Origin: Halocafeteria seosinensis | Lineage: Eukaryota; Sar; Bigyra; Bicosoecida | Reading direction: 5' to 3' | Length of the DNA: 64,000 nucleotides | NCBI GenBank assembly: GCA_001687465.1 | Contig: LVLI01000206.1 | Coordinates: 41,056 to 105,055, forward strand | Shown here: positions 1-10,615 of the stretch, one piece after another | How positions within the stretch are numbered: position 1 is the first letter of the stretch | Layout: every line of letters begins with the position of its first letter | Made by a program: the position numbers and the translations under genes | Notes under the pieces: model-generated | Database searches by the model: none | Seen by the model: only the letters and a program-made list of their open reading frames with translations | Told to the model about the DNA's origin: nothing

Positions 1-184
1 GGTGTTCGAGGCTCCAGGGCAAAGTTTGTCCAAAACTAATATCCTACAGCCAACACGATTGCTAGCATCTTTGTCCTGACATATCATTTCGTACTTTCAT
101 GCATACTTTTACATCTTGAGGTGATTTTATTTTATATAGGCAACGGGCCATAAACTGCTCTTACGCTCAGTTGGTTTTGTCGTA

Positions 185-2509
185 ATGAGGTATCCTTACC
201 ATCCACAGCCTCCCGTACAGCGGGAACACGATGGTATGTTATCGGTGGAAGCTCTTCTATGGGATATGTGTTAGAGGTATCCCTGCTGTGGAGTATGCAG
301 AGACAGCAAAACGAATTGCAGAATGTGGCACGTTGGGAGCTAAAGTGATTGAGCCCTACTATGCAGGGTATAAGGGCCCCAAGAACTTTGAATGTTCCAA
401 TGGAATCCCTATCGACAAGGTATGCTATTCCCAAGGAAAGCCGCCTGCGTTCAATGGTCTGGCTGTTTCATCAGATGAGAGGTACGTCAAAGAGCTCTTG
501 AGTGGAGCAACTGTACCAGACAAGCAAGGGAGCGTGTATGCAGTGGTGTGCATTGGATAGGACCTAGGGAGAGGAAGATTCACAGGAAGAACACGAACAG
601 GATCAAAAATGCCATACGAGTGCTTGAAGCCTTAGATACTGTCAGTCCCTTGGTCACCCCCATAGGAGTATTGAAGAGCACGAATCCCTATCGAGGTGTA
701 AAACTGACAGAGCATCGACAGGTATCAAAAGGAGACCGCACATGGTATTCACTATTTGCGAACGAAGACGAAACAGAACTCCCAGGAGGTTCGAAGGAAG
801 AGACGGACTACGGCGGACACGCACCACCATCATCACCATGTGAGCGACCGTCCGTAACTCTCAGTGAAGGTTCTAGTGAGACCGATGTTCATTCGTTCAA
901 TGCTGAAGAGATCAAGAATAATATCAGAGGAATCGAGGTTGGAAGAGGAAGGTCCACCCATCATTGGGAGCAATGGGCGACCATCACAGCTCCTTTTGGG
1001 CAATCAAGGAAAGCAGACTCCGGAATTGACGCTCTCAACACGGAGGCGTTTTGGAGATGCTCGCTTTCAGGCGAAACTAAACATAATGAAACGAGCAAGA
1101 GACATTCCTTATCAACTAGTATGGGTCCTTCGGTGGAAACATCAAACGATGTTACGGAGATGGCTGAAGAAGTTGCGAAGACGCTGGACCGGCCTTTGAG
1201 GTTCCTAAAGAATTTATACGGTAGCCCTTCTAATGCGATCGAAGGCGACGCAAGGACTAGTCAACAAAGCAAGTCTAATGCTACCGAGACACGGAGCAGA
1301 TTCAGTCCCTTGAGGACGTGGAATTCAACGAGGAGCATAAGTGAGTCTTTCCATGGAGGCACAGGCAGGCAACTTAAAGTAGCTCCATCCCAAGCTAATT
1401 TTGGAGTGCTCCTGGTAAACAGAGAATATGTTTTACCACTCAGGATCCAAAACTGTGACACAGCTTGCCAATATGTGAGCGTGTCCTCACTAGTAGTAAA
1501 TGATTGTGATGACGACGTTGCACAACACTCCATCCTCCGAGCAAGATATCAAAGCGGCAAGATTGTTCCCGCAGGCACTGCCACAGTACTCATTCTCCTC
1601 AAATCAACTAAGCCTGGAAAAATAACAGCCACGTTGGAAGTCACGACGGGAACTTCAATGTTTAGGCATGTGTCGCGGGTTCCCATTGCAGCGCACATAC
1701 TTTCACATACAGAATTTAAGCTCTGTTTGGAGAAAGCAAAACCTGAATTCAAGTCCTCCGATCGTCTTAGCCAGACCCTTAGCGACACTATCGTGAGTGC
1801 AGGAAATGCAGATCCGGCTTTTGACTATGATTATACCGATGAAGATCTAACAGAGATTGGAGATGATCCCCTTGAAAGTACTACGAGAAGCAGATCAAGC
1901 GTACGAGGAAGATCACACTCCCCAAAGAGAGGTTCACGAGTTCAGGCATACCTTACGCATTCCACCGGCAGTAAAATACGCGGAAGCTCACCAAATGTCT
2001 TGGACGAAGTCAATGAGGGCATACGTCCGGGGTCAATTTCTCCGGACGGAAAATACTCTTCTACATCTCCGATATTTCCAAGGTCCCATTCAGCACGCTC
2101 GTCGAGCCCAGGACAAGCATCCATTCATAGCATTCAGCATATGGTGAAGGCATACGACTTAGAGCATGCGTTATTTGTAGGAACGGAATTAGAGGACCGT
2201 GTCGCCGGTACACAGTTGATGGCAGGAGAGCATGAGCGACAGAAACATGAACACACTGACATTTTGGGAGTGATGACCCAGCCTCCACTTTCTCCAAATT
2301 TGAAAAGTTCATTGTCTCCTCATAGCAAAACTGAACACATTATTAGCGACGAAACTGAGAAGGCTTTGGCGAAGAAGGACATAAATGAAGGCATTCCTTA
2401 CTTTCCCGATCTTGTCATGCCTGGAGGGCTGAAAAAAGGCGGAACAAACACTGCAGCAGTACCAATAGTAGAAGCTGGATGGTCTAGACCATCTTTTCCG
2501 GCGTTTTAG
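185..2509 (+). CDS. ASH/MSP-like domain protein, otherwise unidentified
   Basis: Three exons fit: 185-233, 301-481 and 568-2509, with introns of 67 and 86 nt (donors GTATGT and GTACGT). They join in frame to give 723 residues, starting MRYPYHPQPPVQ. The protein is mostly low complexity and rich in Ser, Arg and Thr. Around residues 360-465 there is one beta-rich block in which a SQANFGVLLVN turn is followed by strands ending in VPIAAHI. It resembles the ASH/MSP (immunoglobulin-like) domains of ciliary and centrosomal proteins. The C-terminus carries a YFPDLVMPGG segment. A role in a flagellar or centrosomal structure is an inference from the domain only. The stop codon lies inside the coding part of the convergent METTL16 gene. 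Earlier exons upstream of 185 cannot be excluded. Exon 3 is certain as coding; the first two exons are likely. Confidence 0.6.
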
Positions 2510-4422
2510 AATCCGTTTTGCCTTGTCTAGCCAATTTTCTCCGCCAACTGCGGTTTGTTCGTTGCATATCAGCTTTGTACTTGTCTCGAAGTTTTACAAA
2601 TGATTTCCTGGCAAACCCCGACCCGTTAATGCAAGCGATTTTAATTTCAAAGTGGGTATCAGCGACATCAACTTCCGTAGGTAATCCAACATCAATGCAA
2701 AAAGAAAACGAGTCCGAGACACATGTCCAATCCTGCCCAAGAGAAGAGGTGGATGCCACGCTGTCTTTTTCTGCACCAATGCCCCAAATGGAAAATACCT
2801 TGGATGACGACTCGGTATAAATCGACAGCACAAAGATTCCAGAGAGTCCCGAAATCGCCTCTTTATGGCGATTTATCACGGCATCTACGCTCTCACAGTT
2901 GCACACACAAAATTTTTCACTTAACGCTGGTTTCTTTCGGGGGCAAGCGCAGTTATCTTCAGTGGAAGGCCAAAAGAAGCTTTGCGGATAGTACGACCAA
3001 GCAATGGCCCACCGCAATGTCCTTCCTTGAAAAAATTTAGTGGTTCGGATCGTTTGAGCATCTTGCCCTCGGAGAGCGGCGCTGAGGGTATCCAACGTTG
3101 CCTTTTTTCCTACCATAGTCGTAAACCAAAATACCTGCAATATCGACGTAAAATGTTTACAGGCAAAATCCATGACTGGGTCGCAAGAATTGCTTTAAGT
3201 ACGTACTGAATACTTAAAGTTAGCGCTATCGTTGATAAGACCGTTGACAAAAACATCTTCTCCTCCCGGATACGTCGTTTCGCTACAACTGCCTCCATAG
3301 TCTGTTTCTGGATTTGCAGAAGCATAGATGTCTTCATCAAAAAATGGAGGATTACACATCGTAAAATCTAGGGGAGAATCACTATGTTGCAGTGCTGGAC
3401 GAAGGAAGTCGTCTGATCGGGTATGCATGAGCCCAATCTTTCCACTAAGCCCGTTCTGGCTCACGATGGTATGCGCATGATCCACACTAGCTTTATCACT
3501 CTCTGTAGCAATGAAGTTCCATCCCTTAAGTGTCGTACCTGGAAAACTAAGAAGTTCCGTCAGGCGTGTCCTACTCGAGAATCCATTCACTTCGCGTACG
3601 CACCTAGCAGCGGATATATACAAGAGGCCCCTGCACCAACATCGATTCCACAGATGCGATCCTGATCTTGCTTTTCTTTCAAGATTAAGTCTGTGTACGA
3701 GTTCACGAGGTCGTCAATCCACATGATATAGTTTAGACGTGATGGAACCTGCGTGGGGCGAGTGCAGCAGTTCCGATACCACTGTGGTATTCTGCTATCG
3801 CCACAACGTACGGGAGGAACGAGGTTTTGTTCGGGAATCGTCCATTCCACTCCAAAGTCCCTCTTGAGCAAAATTCTCGTTAAACACCTGCACGAAGATC
3901 CCAATCCGTTCTCAGAGCATTCCGCTTCCCGTATTTTGAATCCCAAACTCACTTCACAGCTTCTCGATTGCCCCACTCAATACGAGCCTTCGGTTTACCA
4001 CTCTTCGTTTCCTCTTGAATCACGCTGTATATCCACACAGAAGGCTTCATATAAGCATCGCAATCTGTGACACAGGAGCATTCAATGCACACCACATACT
4101 AAGGGGCGAACTCGGAGAATTGCTCCTTGAGCTGAAGAAAATCAGGAGGGTTGTCCTTGTATATGTTACGAGGGTGCATTCTATCATTAAAGCTCTGAGT
4201 TTGGGGAATTCCTTTCCGATGCACAATCTCCTCACGACGGCGCTCTTTCTTGCCGTCATGGTCATCGTTCGTGGCACGATGTCGCTTGGAAGGACGGTTT
4301 ATGTTATGGCTAATGATGGGGACCTTCACCTTACGAGTTGCTGTGGTAGTTTGGCTGAGGGAAGTAAGATATATGTTCCCCGAGGAACTGGAATTCTGGC
4401 TAGAGGAAGAAGTGGCAGCCAT
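2484..4422 (-). CDS. METTL16: METTL16-type RNA adenine-N6 methyltransferase
   Basis: Orthologue of METTL16 / plant FIO1, the enzyme that methylates an adenosine in U6 snRNA and in some mRNA hairpins, using S-adenosylmethionine in the nucleus. Six exons: 4100-4422, 3953-4024, 3812-3887, 3604-3748, 3207-3538 and 2484-3134; introns are 63-75 nt and all junctions keep frame. Family landmarks appear in order: MHPRNIYKDNPPDF near the N-terminus, RLNYIMWIDDL, GIDVGAGASCIYPLLG (SAM site), the catalytic TMCNPPFF and FFQGRTLRWAIAWSY. The start shown (MAATSSSS) is the second ATG; an in-frame ATG lies at 4500. An apparent TAG at 4099-4101 is removed by the 75-nt intron 4025-4099. The C-terminal 190 residues are not clearly alignable to the vertebrate VCR domain. 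The last 26 coding bases overlap the gene on the other strand. Confidence 0.9.
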
Positions 4423-4527
4423 TATTGTTCTATAGAGTATACTACACATCAACCCTATCTTTTTCAACTCGTCTAATTTTAGGGTGAACACTATACACAT
4501 ATCCGCATAGAGACAACTGTTGAATAG

Positions 4528-7209
4528 TTACATGATCGTGCATTTACCATTCGGGCCACAACCAATTCCCCTCTGTTCTGGGGAATTCTCTAATTCCTGA
4601 GGCTCTCTTTTGCCTTTAGTTCCGTCATTTTGTTGATCCGATGAAGCATTATTAGTGGGAGAAGACGCTTGACCTGCTGCAAAAGAGCGTGACGAACTAT
4701 ACGCGGTCAAAACGCGCCGCCTGCTTCCTGGCCTACCACGAGGCTCCAACTTACCACCTGCTCCTCCATCCCCCTTATGTTCATGTGCAGCATTTCGATC
4801 TATCTTGGATTGTAGTCGCTCCTGTTCCCTCCTACGCTCAGCTTTTTCCCTGCTCAAACTCTCTTCCAACTGATCAATTTGTTCACGAAGCTCATTCGCT
4901 TCCTTCTGGAGCTGCTGAACACGCTTCTCCTTGGCTTCCAGTTTGGATGCGGCTTCAGACTGAGAATGTTTCATTTGGTTAGCTCTCCGGTTTGCATCGT
5001 CCAGGTTATCCTGCAATGTCTCCTTGTCCGCTACTTCGGAAGCCAGTTTATTTCTGATTTCAGAGAGTTCCTTTTCCAGAGCCTCCTGCCGGACCTGGAA
5101 TCGGACTTCTCGGTCCCTTTGCAATACGGGGATGGCATTCCGAAGAGTTGTCGAAAGTTCCTTCCACAGCATTGATTCGTACAAATTCAAGATACCCTCT
5201 TTTTGATCCAAGTACTGCGTGACTAGCGAGGCAAGGTCGTCCTCGAACTCTCTTGCATCAAGATACACGGTATCATCACCATTTTCCATAGCTTGAGTGG
5301 CTGCCATTTCAGATGTTAATCCTTTCTCGAGTTTCGGCTCGATAATGTTGCGGTACAGTCTCTCGTAGTTCTTCTCTGCAATGGATTTCGTGGAGGATAC
5401 ACACTTCCGCAGAGATTCTGCAAACGTTTCACTCGAAGATCGCAGTATACCGTCGATTTGTTGGTAATAAATTCCCGAAACGCCAGACTCGGGAAGTTGA
5501 TCTCGCTGATTCAGTCTATCGCTTGCACCTTGCTCTGCGCACGAGAGGCAAGCAGCATCGAAAGCGGAGTATTTGTGTAACAGGTCCACTACAACATGGG
5601 AGTCTTGTTGCCTGGAGGCCGTCATAGCTTTCCTTTGGTAGAGTTTTAGTGCAGTTTGTCTAGCCGCGAAATGGGACGAAGCTGCATACTCTACATCGCA
5701 AGGAATCTTTGAGCTGAGCGTTTCTTCAATCAGTTCATTGTACTTTTCAAGCGCACGCTTATACGCAGCATCGCATTCGTGCTTAGTGACGGATTGCCAG
5801 GCATCCTCCATATTGGGAACTCCATTGTTGTTAATTGCTGACACGTAAGCTTCTGCTAGCACAGCTAGCATCTCTCCACTGACTATTTTGCCGTTCATTT
5901 GCTTCGGTGAAATACCCTGTAAGCGTTGGAAATCGTTGAGTGACGTGTATGCACATATCTAAGTAACTCACTTACACGGAATATCTTTTCTTTTAGTTCC
6001 TGTAACTGCTCCTGGAATTCTTCTCTCAGATCCTCATTATTTAGTTCATCCATAGACTGCGAACACAGACATCGACAGGAGTGTGGTAAATGGGAAAAGG
6101 AAGTAGAAAACGTAAACTCATACCTGAAGCTGAGTCTCATCATCCAAAGGCCTAACAAGTGTAACGCAGTTTCGATTCCTAAAAAATGAGGTCAAATTCT
6201 GCCTGATTTTGTTCCTCTGTTGGATTTCTCTACTAAAGCCTTCTTGCGTTTCCAAGCTTTGTTCCAGGTATTCTTGGGGAGTGAGTGTGTTGCCATCCTG
6301 TCAGTGGAAGTAAATAGATAAGTCGTATTCTTTGACCAGTGCAGTCACACAAAAATTGTGTAATGGGGCATACCTCATCTTCCAAGTCAAGAGTGAAATC
6401 TCTCAGAACCCATAGAAACTCCGGGAAAGACGTAGAACTATCACTGATGGCGTCAGAGCTGTTTTCACTTCCCTTGGTCTGCTACAACAAAACGACCAAA
6501 TGATGTACTCCGGCAGCTGAATAACATGATACGCATTCCATTACCTGTATGTGCCGAGACAGATTGGCGATAAAGCTCAGGTTCCCGAGTGCATCTTCGT
6601 CAATGGCGCCCACGCTGTTACACAAATCTCAAGTGACTGCAAGTACGGTATATCTCTCACCATTGTCCGTTCACAAACCTATTGTAAATGAGATGCGAAC
6701 ATAGAAGTGTCGCTAACGCGAATACACGCGCGTCATGCTCCTGGGAAGTATCCATGGATCCTAGTCCTTCCGTATCCATGAAGATCACTTTCTTTTGGGT
6801 GCCTTCGTCCGTCGTAATTGTCTGTGGTTCACCTGCAATATCCATCCTTCTTAGCACATCTAGGTAGTAATAGGACGCAGGATGTTTATCTGCACGACGT
6901 ACCCCAGATCCAGATGCCCTTGGTGCATGCTTCTATCGTGGAGCCTACCTGGAAGGTTCCAGCGTCCATGGTTTGCTGCAGCAGTCTGTTTAAAAGGAAA
7001 GACTTCCCCGTACGATATTTTCCTGTCACTGCCACGACCGCCACAGGGTCTTCAATACTCCGGAGAAGATCCATGGCGGCCGAGTGGAGCTGCCATGTGG
7101 TCTGATTCTTGCCTTTATCATCTTCCCTCTCCTCCTCTTGGTTGTCATTTTCACGCAGTGGAGTGAGGAAAGGTAGCGGCTTTTTCTGATACAAGGAAGA
7201 AGATGACAT
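4528..7209 (-). CDS. Guanylate-binding-protein family GTPase with CaaX box
   Basis: Large dynamin-like GTPase of the GB1/GBP family, 760 residues in seven exons: 6903-7209, 6679-6832, 6545-6614, 6374-6481, 6124-6297, 5976-6056 and 4528-5916 (introns 59-76 nt). The G domain shows the P-loop GKYRTGKS, a switch I TKGIWIWG, DTEGLG (G3) and the GBP-specific guanine motif in LRDFTLDLED (G4). The helical domain follows, with AYVSAINNNGVPNMEDAW matching the GBP middle domain, then a long coiled coil rich in Glu, Arg and Gln. The protein ends in CTIM, a good CaaX prenylation signal like that of vertebrate GBP1, GBP2 and GBP5, with another Cys five residues before it. It should therefore bind membranes when prenylated. 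In animals this family acts in cell-autonomous defence; its role here is unknown. Exon 4 may start at 6481 or 6478 (tandem acceptors). Confidence 0.92.
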
Positions 7210-7501
7210 CCTCCCTAGCTAGGTGTATACAGGCAATGAAGAAAGTATACAATTAACCACCGACAGTAACAACACATTCGACAGCATCGTATCTAGTGCT
7301 ACAATTGTACATTGTACTGGTATCCCTACTACAGAGTACTATAGTCTACAGATGTCTGCTTATTAAAATCGAAGACCACATGTATCGTCAACTATGAGAT
7401 ACCTCGCAGACGAATTTGGGAGCTGTATATATGTCCACTTTGAGTTTCGGAGTCATCGATTCATCATAGTACCTAGCGTCGTAGATGTAATCTGCTTCAG
7501 C

Positions 7502-8292
7502 TTAAGCCCGGATTTGGCCCAGATGATTGTCGGCTATCGTGCCTACCGCAAACTGCAGCACCCACACCATAGACGTATAGATAAGGCAGGCCATAGTTGT
7601 TTTTCTATTAGCACCTTACATTTCTTCCGGAAGAGAGGGTTGAGGAAACTACCCTAACTCTCACAGCGCTGTTGGCTCGGATTTCTTCGTTCGATATAGT
7701 AGATTTCCAAGAATTGCTATTTGAATCATACTCCATATCGTTCGGCAAGTTCTGCAAAGAAAACCAACACAAGACATTATTCCATACATCCGGTGTCTGG
7801 ACAAGTGTATTGCTTCACATACCCCCTCGTCAACAAACACGGTTAATGGCCCAGCTTGCGCAAAAAACCCGAACTGCATCAGAATCGACGATTAATATCA
7901 ACAATTTGCATTACGAAGCGGCGACTAGTCCATACCTGCATCACTGTATTCACGGAGAAGTCTAATACTTCATTCTTGAATGCCTTTAGCATGATGGCAT
8001 CATAGGGGATATCAAATCGCGTATAGCCTGTCATCGGGTCGATCACTCCTCTGCTGATTCCATCGTCATGGACTCGTAACACAAACACGACACGTCCTTC
8101 AGAGGATGATGTTCCTTCCACCGATTGTACGAGCTGGTCATTGAGTGTCTTCTTAAGATTCTTACCCAAATATTGCGGGTGTAACATCAAGGTCTTCCAC
8201 ATACGCTTCTGCAGGTAAAAAAAAAATGCAATCCTGGAAGATCGACCATCATAATATAAAACATAGGTTATTCATACCTGAAAGAACACCAT
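7502..8292 (-). CDS. RPB7: RNA polymerase II subunit RPB7
   Basis: RPB7 (POLR2G) forms the stalk of RNA polymerase II with RPB4. Five exons, 8278-8292, 7936-8208, 7823-7873, 7620-7751 and 7502-7552, give 173 residues, against about 172 in yeast and human. The first exon is only 15 nt (MVFFQ). Landmarks are LHPQYLGKNL and VEGTSSSEG in the N-terminal RNP-like fold, then GFFAQAGPLTVFVDEG at the start of the OB fold, NLPNDMEYDSNSNSW, and a final FAVGTIADNHLGQIRA matching the family end (HAIGSIKEDYLGAI in human). Introns are 62-71 nt. It is transcribed away from the GST-like gene starting at 8532, with 239 bp between the two start codons. The small size of the first and last exons makes this gene easy to truncate in automatic annotation. 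Confidence 0.93.
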
Positions 8293-8531
8293 CTTTCCTG
8301 AAGTCTTAGTATCACCCCTCTCCTGTCTAGATACACAATCGATCCTCCTGCAATAGCCTCCTCTACCTCCTGAGCTACAAGTAACAGCGGTGTGAAGGGA
8401 CTGGATTGTTGCCAATCTGTTGGGAGTGGAATCACACCACAGTATGGATGGCACGATGGACGAGTTTAAGCTAGTACGTGGTCCCTTGGAGTAATTAGTT
8501 CGTTTCGGTTAAGGTATGTGTCACTTGTGGG
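8293..8531. promoter_or_regulatory. Divergent promoter region, RPB7 / GST-like gene
   Basis: 239 bp lie between the start codons of two genes transcribed in opposite directions, so both promoters must sit here or overlap it. I see no clear TATA box or repeated operator. The assignment rests on gene layout only. Confidence 0.5.
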
Positions 8532-9265
8532 ATGCAGACGCTGTTCACGTATCCGGGAGACTTTCGAGCCCTCAAGGCTCTCATAGCTGCTGCTGTGAAC
8601 GGCATTCACATACAAAGAGTCGACCTGGAGATGGGCACGGATAATAAGACTGGAAATTTCCTACAAAAAAATCCTCTCGGAAAAGTGCCAGTATTACAGA
8701 CTCGACATGGTAAGGCAATGCTTCCTTCGAGCTCAAAAATGACAAGTTGTAGAGTGGGGTTGCAGGGACGCTGACCGAAAGCAATAGTATCGCGCGCTAT
8801 GTGACTAAGTTGCATGGAGATAATGAGCTCATGGGACACTCTTTGTTTGAAGAGTGTAAAGTGGATTCGTGGATGGATTTTGTTTCGCAGCATCTGGAGT
8901 TGCCAGTGACACTGTGGGTCCACCCGGTTCTTGGCTACTCAGAATTCAATTCTTCAGTATATACCAAGGCCGTTCAAGAAACACACAAGTGTCTGAACAT
9001 AATGGATAAATACTTGGGATCGCACACCTATCTGGTAGGAGATGAACTTACTCTGGCTGACATCGTGGCTTTCGCTGCTTTGATGTATCCTATGCGATTG
9101 GTGATCGGGCCGGAGTATAGACAGATGTACAACTTCTTAGAAAATTGGTTTCGCACTGTGGCCGATCATCCTTCAGTCAAAAGTGTAGTGGGAGACACCG
9201 TACTTTGCGATGAAGAGGTTTTAGCGCCTGGAAATGATTCTATAGAGGTACCGTTAATCCCATGA
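8532..9265 (+). CDS. GST-fold protein resembling the eEF1B-gamma N-terminus
   Basis: Two exons, 8532-8709 and 8766-9265 (intron 56 nt), give 225 residues. The N-terminal thioredoxin-like part reads LFTYPGDFRALKALIAAAVNGI and NPLGKVPVLQT, followed by TESNSIARYV; the helical part has HTYLVGDELTLADIVAFAALM and ends near VVGDTVLCDEEVLAPG. These match the GST-like N-terminal domain of translation elongation factor 1B gamma, in which LYTYPENWRAFKALIAA and VLGEVKLCEKM are the human counterparts. The large C-terminal EF1G domain, the other half of a normal gamma subunit, is absent: the frame stops at 9265 and no homologous exon is visible downstream. It may be a free-standing GST or a truncated paralogue that still binds the eEF1B complex. 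The adjacent downstream DNA is a duplicated relic, which could explain the loss of a C-terminus. Confidence 0.8.
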
Positions 9266-10061
9266 ACCGGCACTGTATAGGTTACGAAGAAGTCCCAAAC
9301 TCGGCTTTGCAGTAAGGCGTCATCTTGAAGGCTTGCGTTTCTGCTACTAAAAGAAGGAGCGTTATCGTGAGGTTGTGCTTAGCATTGTGCCTTTGATTGT
9401 TGCTTTTGAGGCTGTTTCCGTCAACCAAGTAAACCACGGAAAGCGCTCGGAGTGCTCCTCGGTTAATGAAATTGCTGCGCCGTAATTCCCCGAACAGCCC
9501 TTTGAATCATAGGTATCAACCTGCCAAGTACAAGTTGGTGTCCTTAGAACGAAGAGAAAGTTAGGAATCGGTTCTAAATCAGTGAATGGCTTCTATCCCC
9601 GTCTTCCTGCTCTGCCTCATTGATGCTGAAGGACGTTGAGGACCAACGCCGACAACCGGTATAGTTCCTTCCTTGGGCTCATCCGTGGTGATGAGAGTAC
9701 GATACTACCCTACTATTGAAGTGATTATTCCACATGGTTGGATTATGAAATGAAAGCAGCATTGCGGCAAACTGCTTGCCGCAAGCAGCAATAAATTGCC
9801 AATAATTCCCGGCAACCGTAAACATTTGATTGTTTGGTTCAACTCAACGTGGCACAACTTAAAGTTTTCAACTTTCATCCAAACTTCTATAATAAGTAAC
9901 TCTTTTATGCATTCTGCGTAAGATTCGTAGGAGTTCTACACCAAAGCAAAACTTATCAAAATTTTAAGAATATGTACAACAGTGTATCCACACTGGTCAA
10001 TCTGATTTTTGTTCTGTTGTGTTAACATTGACTTTGAGAAGTTGTATCCAGTTGTCCAATA
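9266..10061. other. Intergenic DNA with a diverged copy of the SWC4 3' end
   Basis: No intact gene is seen. About 9260-9415 aligns, with indels, to about 13815-14030, which is the last codons of SWC4 plus its downstream flank. Shared blocks in the same order are CTGCTACT, GGAGCGTTATCGTG and ATTGTTGCTTTTGA. The match includes non-coding flank, so it is a DNA-level duplication rather than a retrocopy. The rest, to 10061, is AT-rich and holds nothing I recognise. Confidence 0.65.
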
Positions 10062-10329
10062 ATGCCTCCAAAGAGCCAAAGTAAGCATCGTGTTCATTCA
10101 TTTACGAAAGGACCAAAATATTGCCAAGGCCATATGTGTAATGCCCGCATGCAACACTTACACAGAATCATCTAGTGGAAATAAGCATCCTCTAGAAACC
10201 CCTCAAACGGAGTCTTCACGTATGTGACCGCCATTGTTTCCTTTGATTACTACTATATATATATTCACTACTGGTTCAGCGTCAGACCCGAAAATTCAGA
10301 AGCTAGAACACATCATGGAGCGTCTGCTG

Positions 10330-10492
10330 GTAAGTTGGGAGTACTCAGCAGTGCCACCTCTAATTGCTTCCATTTCGTTTAAGCCTGTTTGCAGGAAAGC
10401 CAGGAGAAACAAAATAAACTTATGCTGGTAAGTTGGGAGTACTCAGCAGTGCCACTTCTAGTTGCTTCCATTTCGTTGGGTCCTCTTAGCAG
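10330..10492 (+). repeat. Tandem duplication of an intron-exon unit (period 98 bp)
   Basis: Two introns of identical length (10330-10394 and 10428-10492, 65 nt each) are near-identical over their first 50 bases, both beginning GTAAGTTGGGAGTACTCAGC and both ending in CAG. They flank a 33-nt exon whose codons resemble the start of the next exon. One unit was evidently copied in tandem. Confidence 0.85.
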
Positions 10493-10510
10493 GAAGGACA
10501 AGATCAACTC

Positions 10511-10615
10511 CAGGAGCAACAAAATCAAATCCAGGAGAAACAAAATCAAATCCAGGAGAAACAAAATCAAATCCAGGAGAAACAAAATCAAATCCAGGAG
10601 AAACAAAATCAACTC
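10511..10615 (+). repeat. Five tandem 21-bp repeats encoding QEKQNQI-type heptads
   Basis: Five consecutive 21-bp units, the inner three identical, read CAGGAGAAACAAAATCAAAT plus one base. In frame they give seven residues per unit (Gln-Glu-Lys-Gln-Asn-Gln-Ile), that is an in-frame heptad repeat suited to a coiled coil. Confidence 0.95.

Noticed and set aside
4099-4101. In-frame TAG within METTL16, suggesting stop-codon reassignment
   Set aside because: A 75-nt intron (4025-4099, GTATGT to ATACAG) removes it and gives a continuous match to plant and animal METTL16. Other genes here end at TAG.
10511-10615. Regular 21-bp repeats as a CRISPR array
   Set aside because: There are no spacers, the units are directly adjacent and in frame with a coiled-coil coding sequence, and the DNA is eukaryotic.
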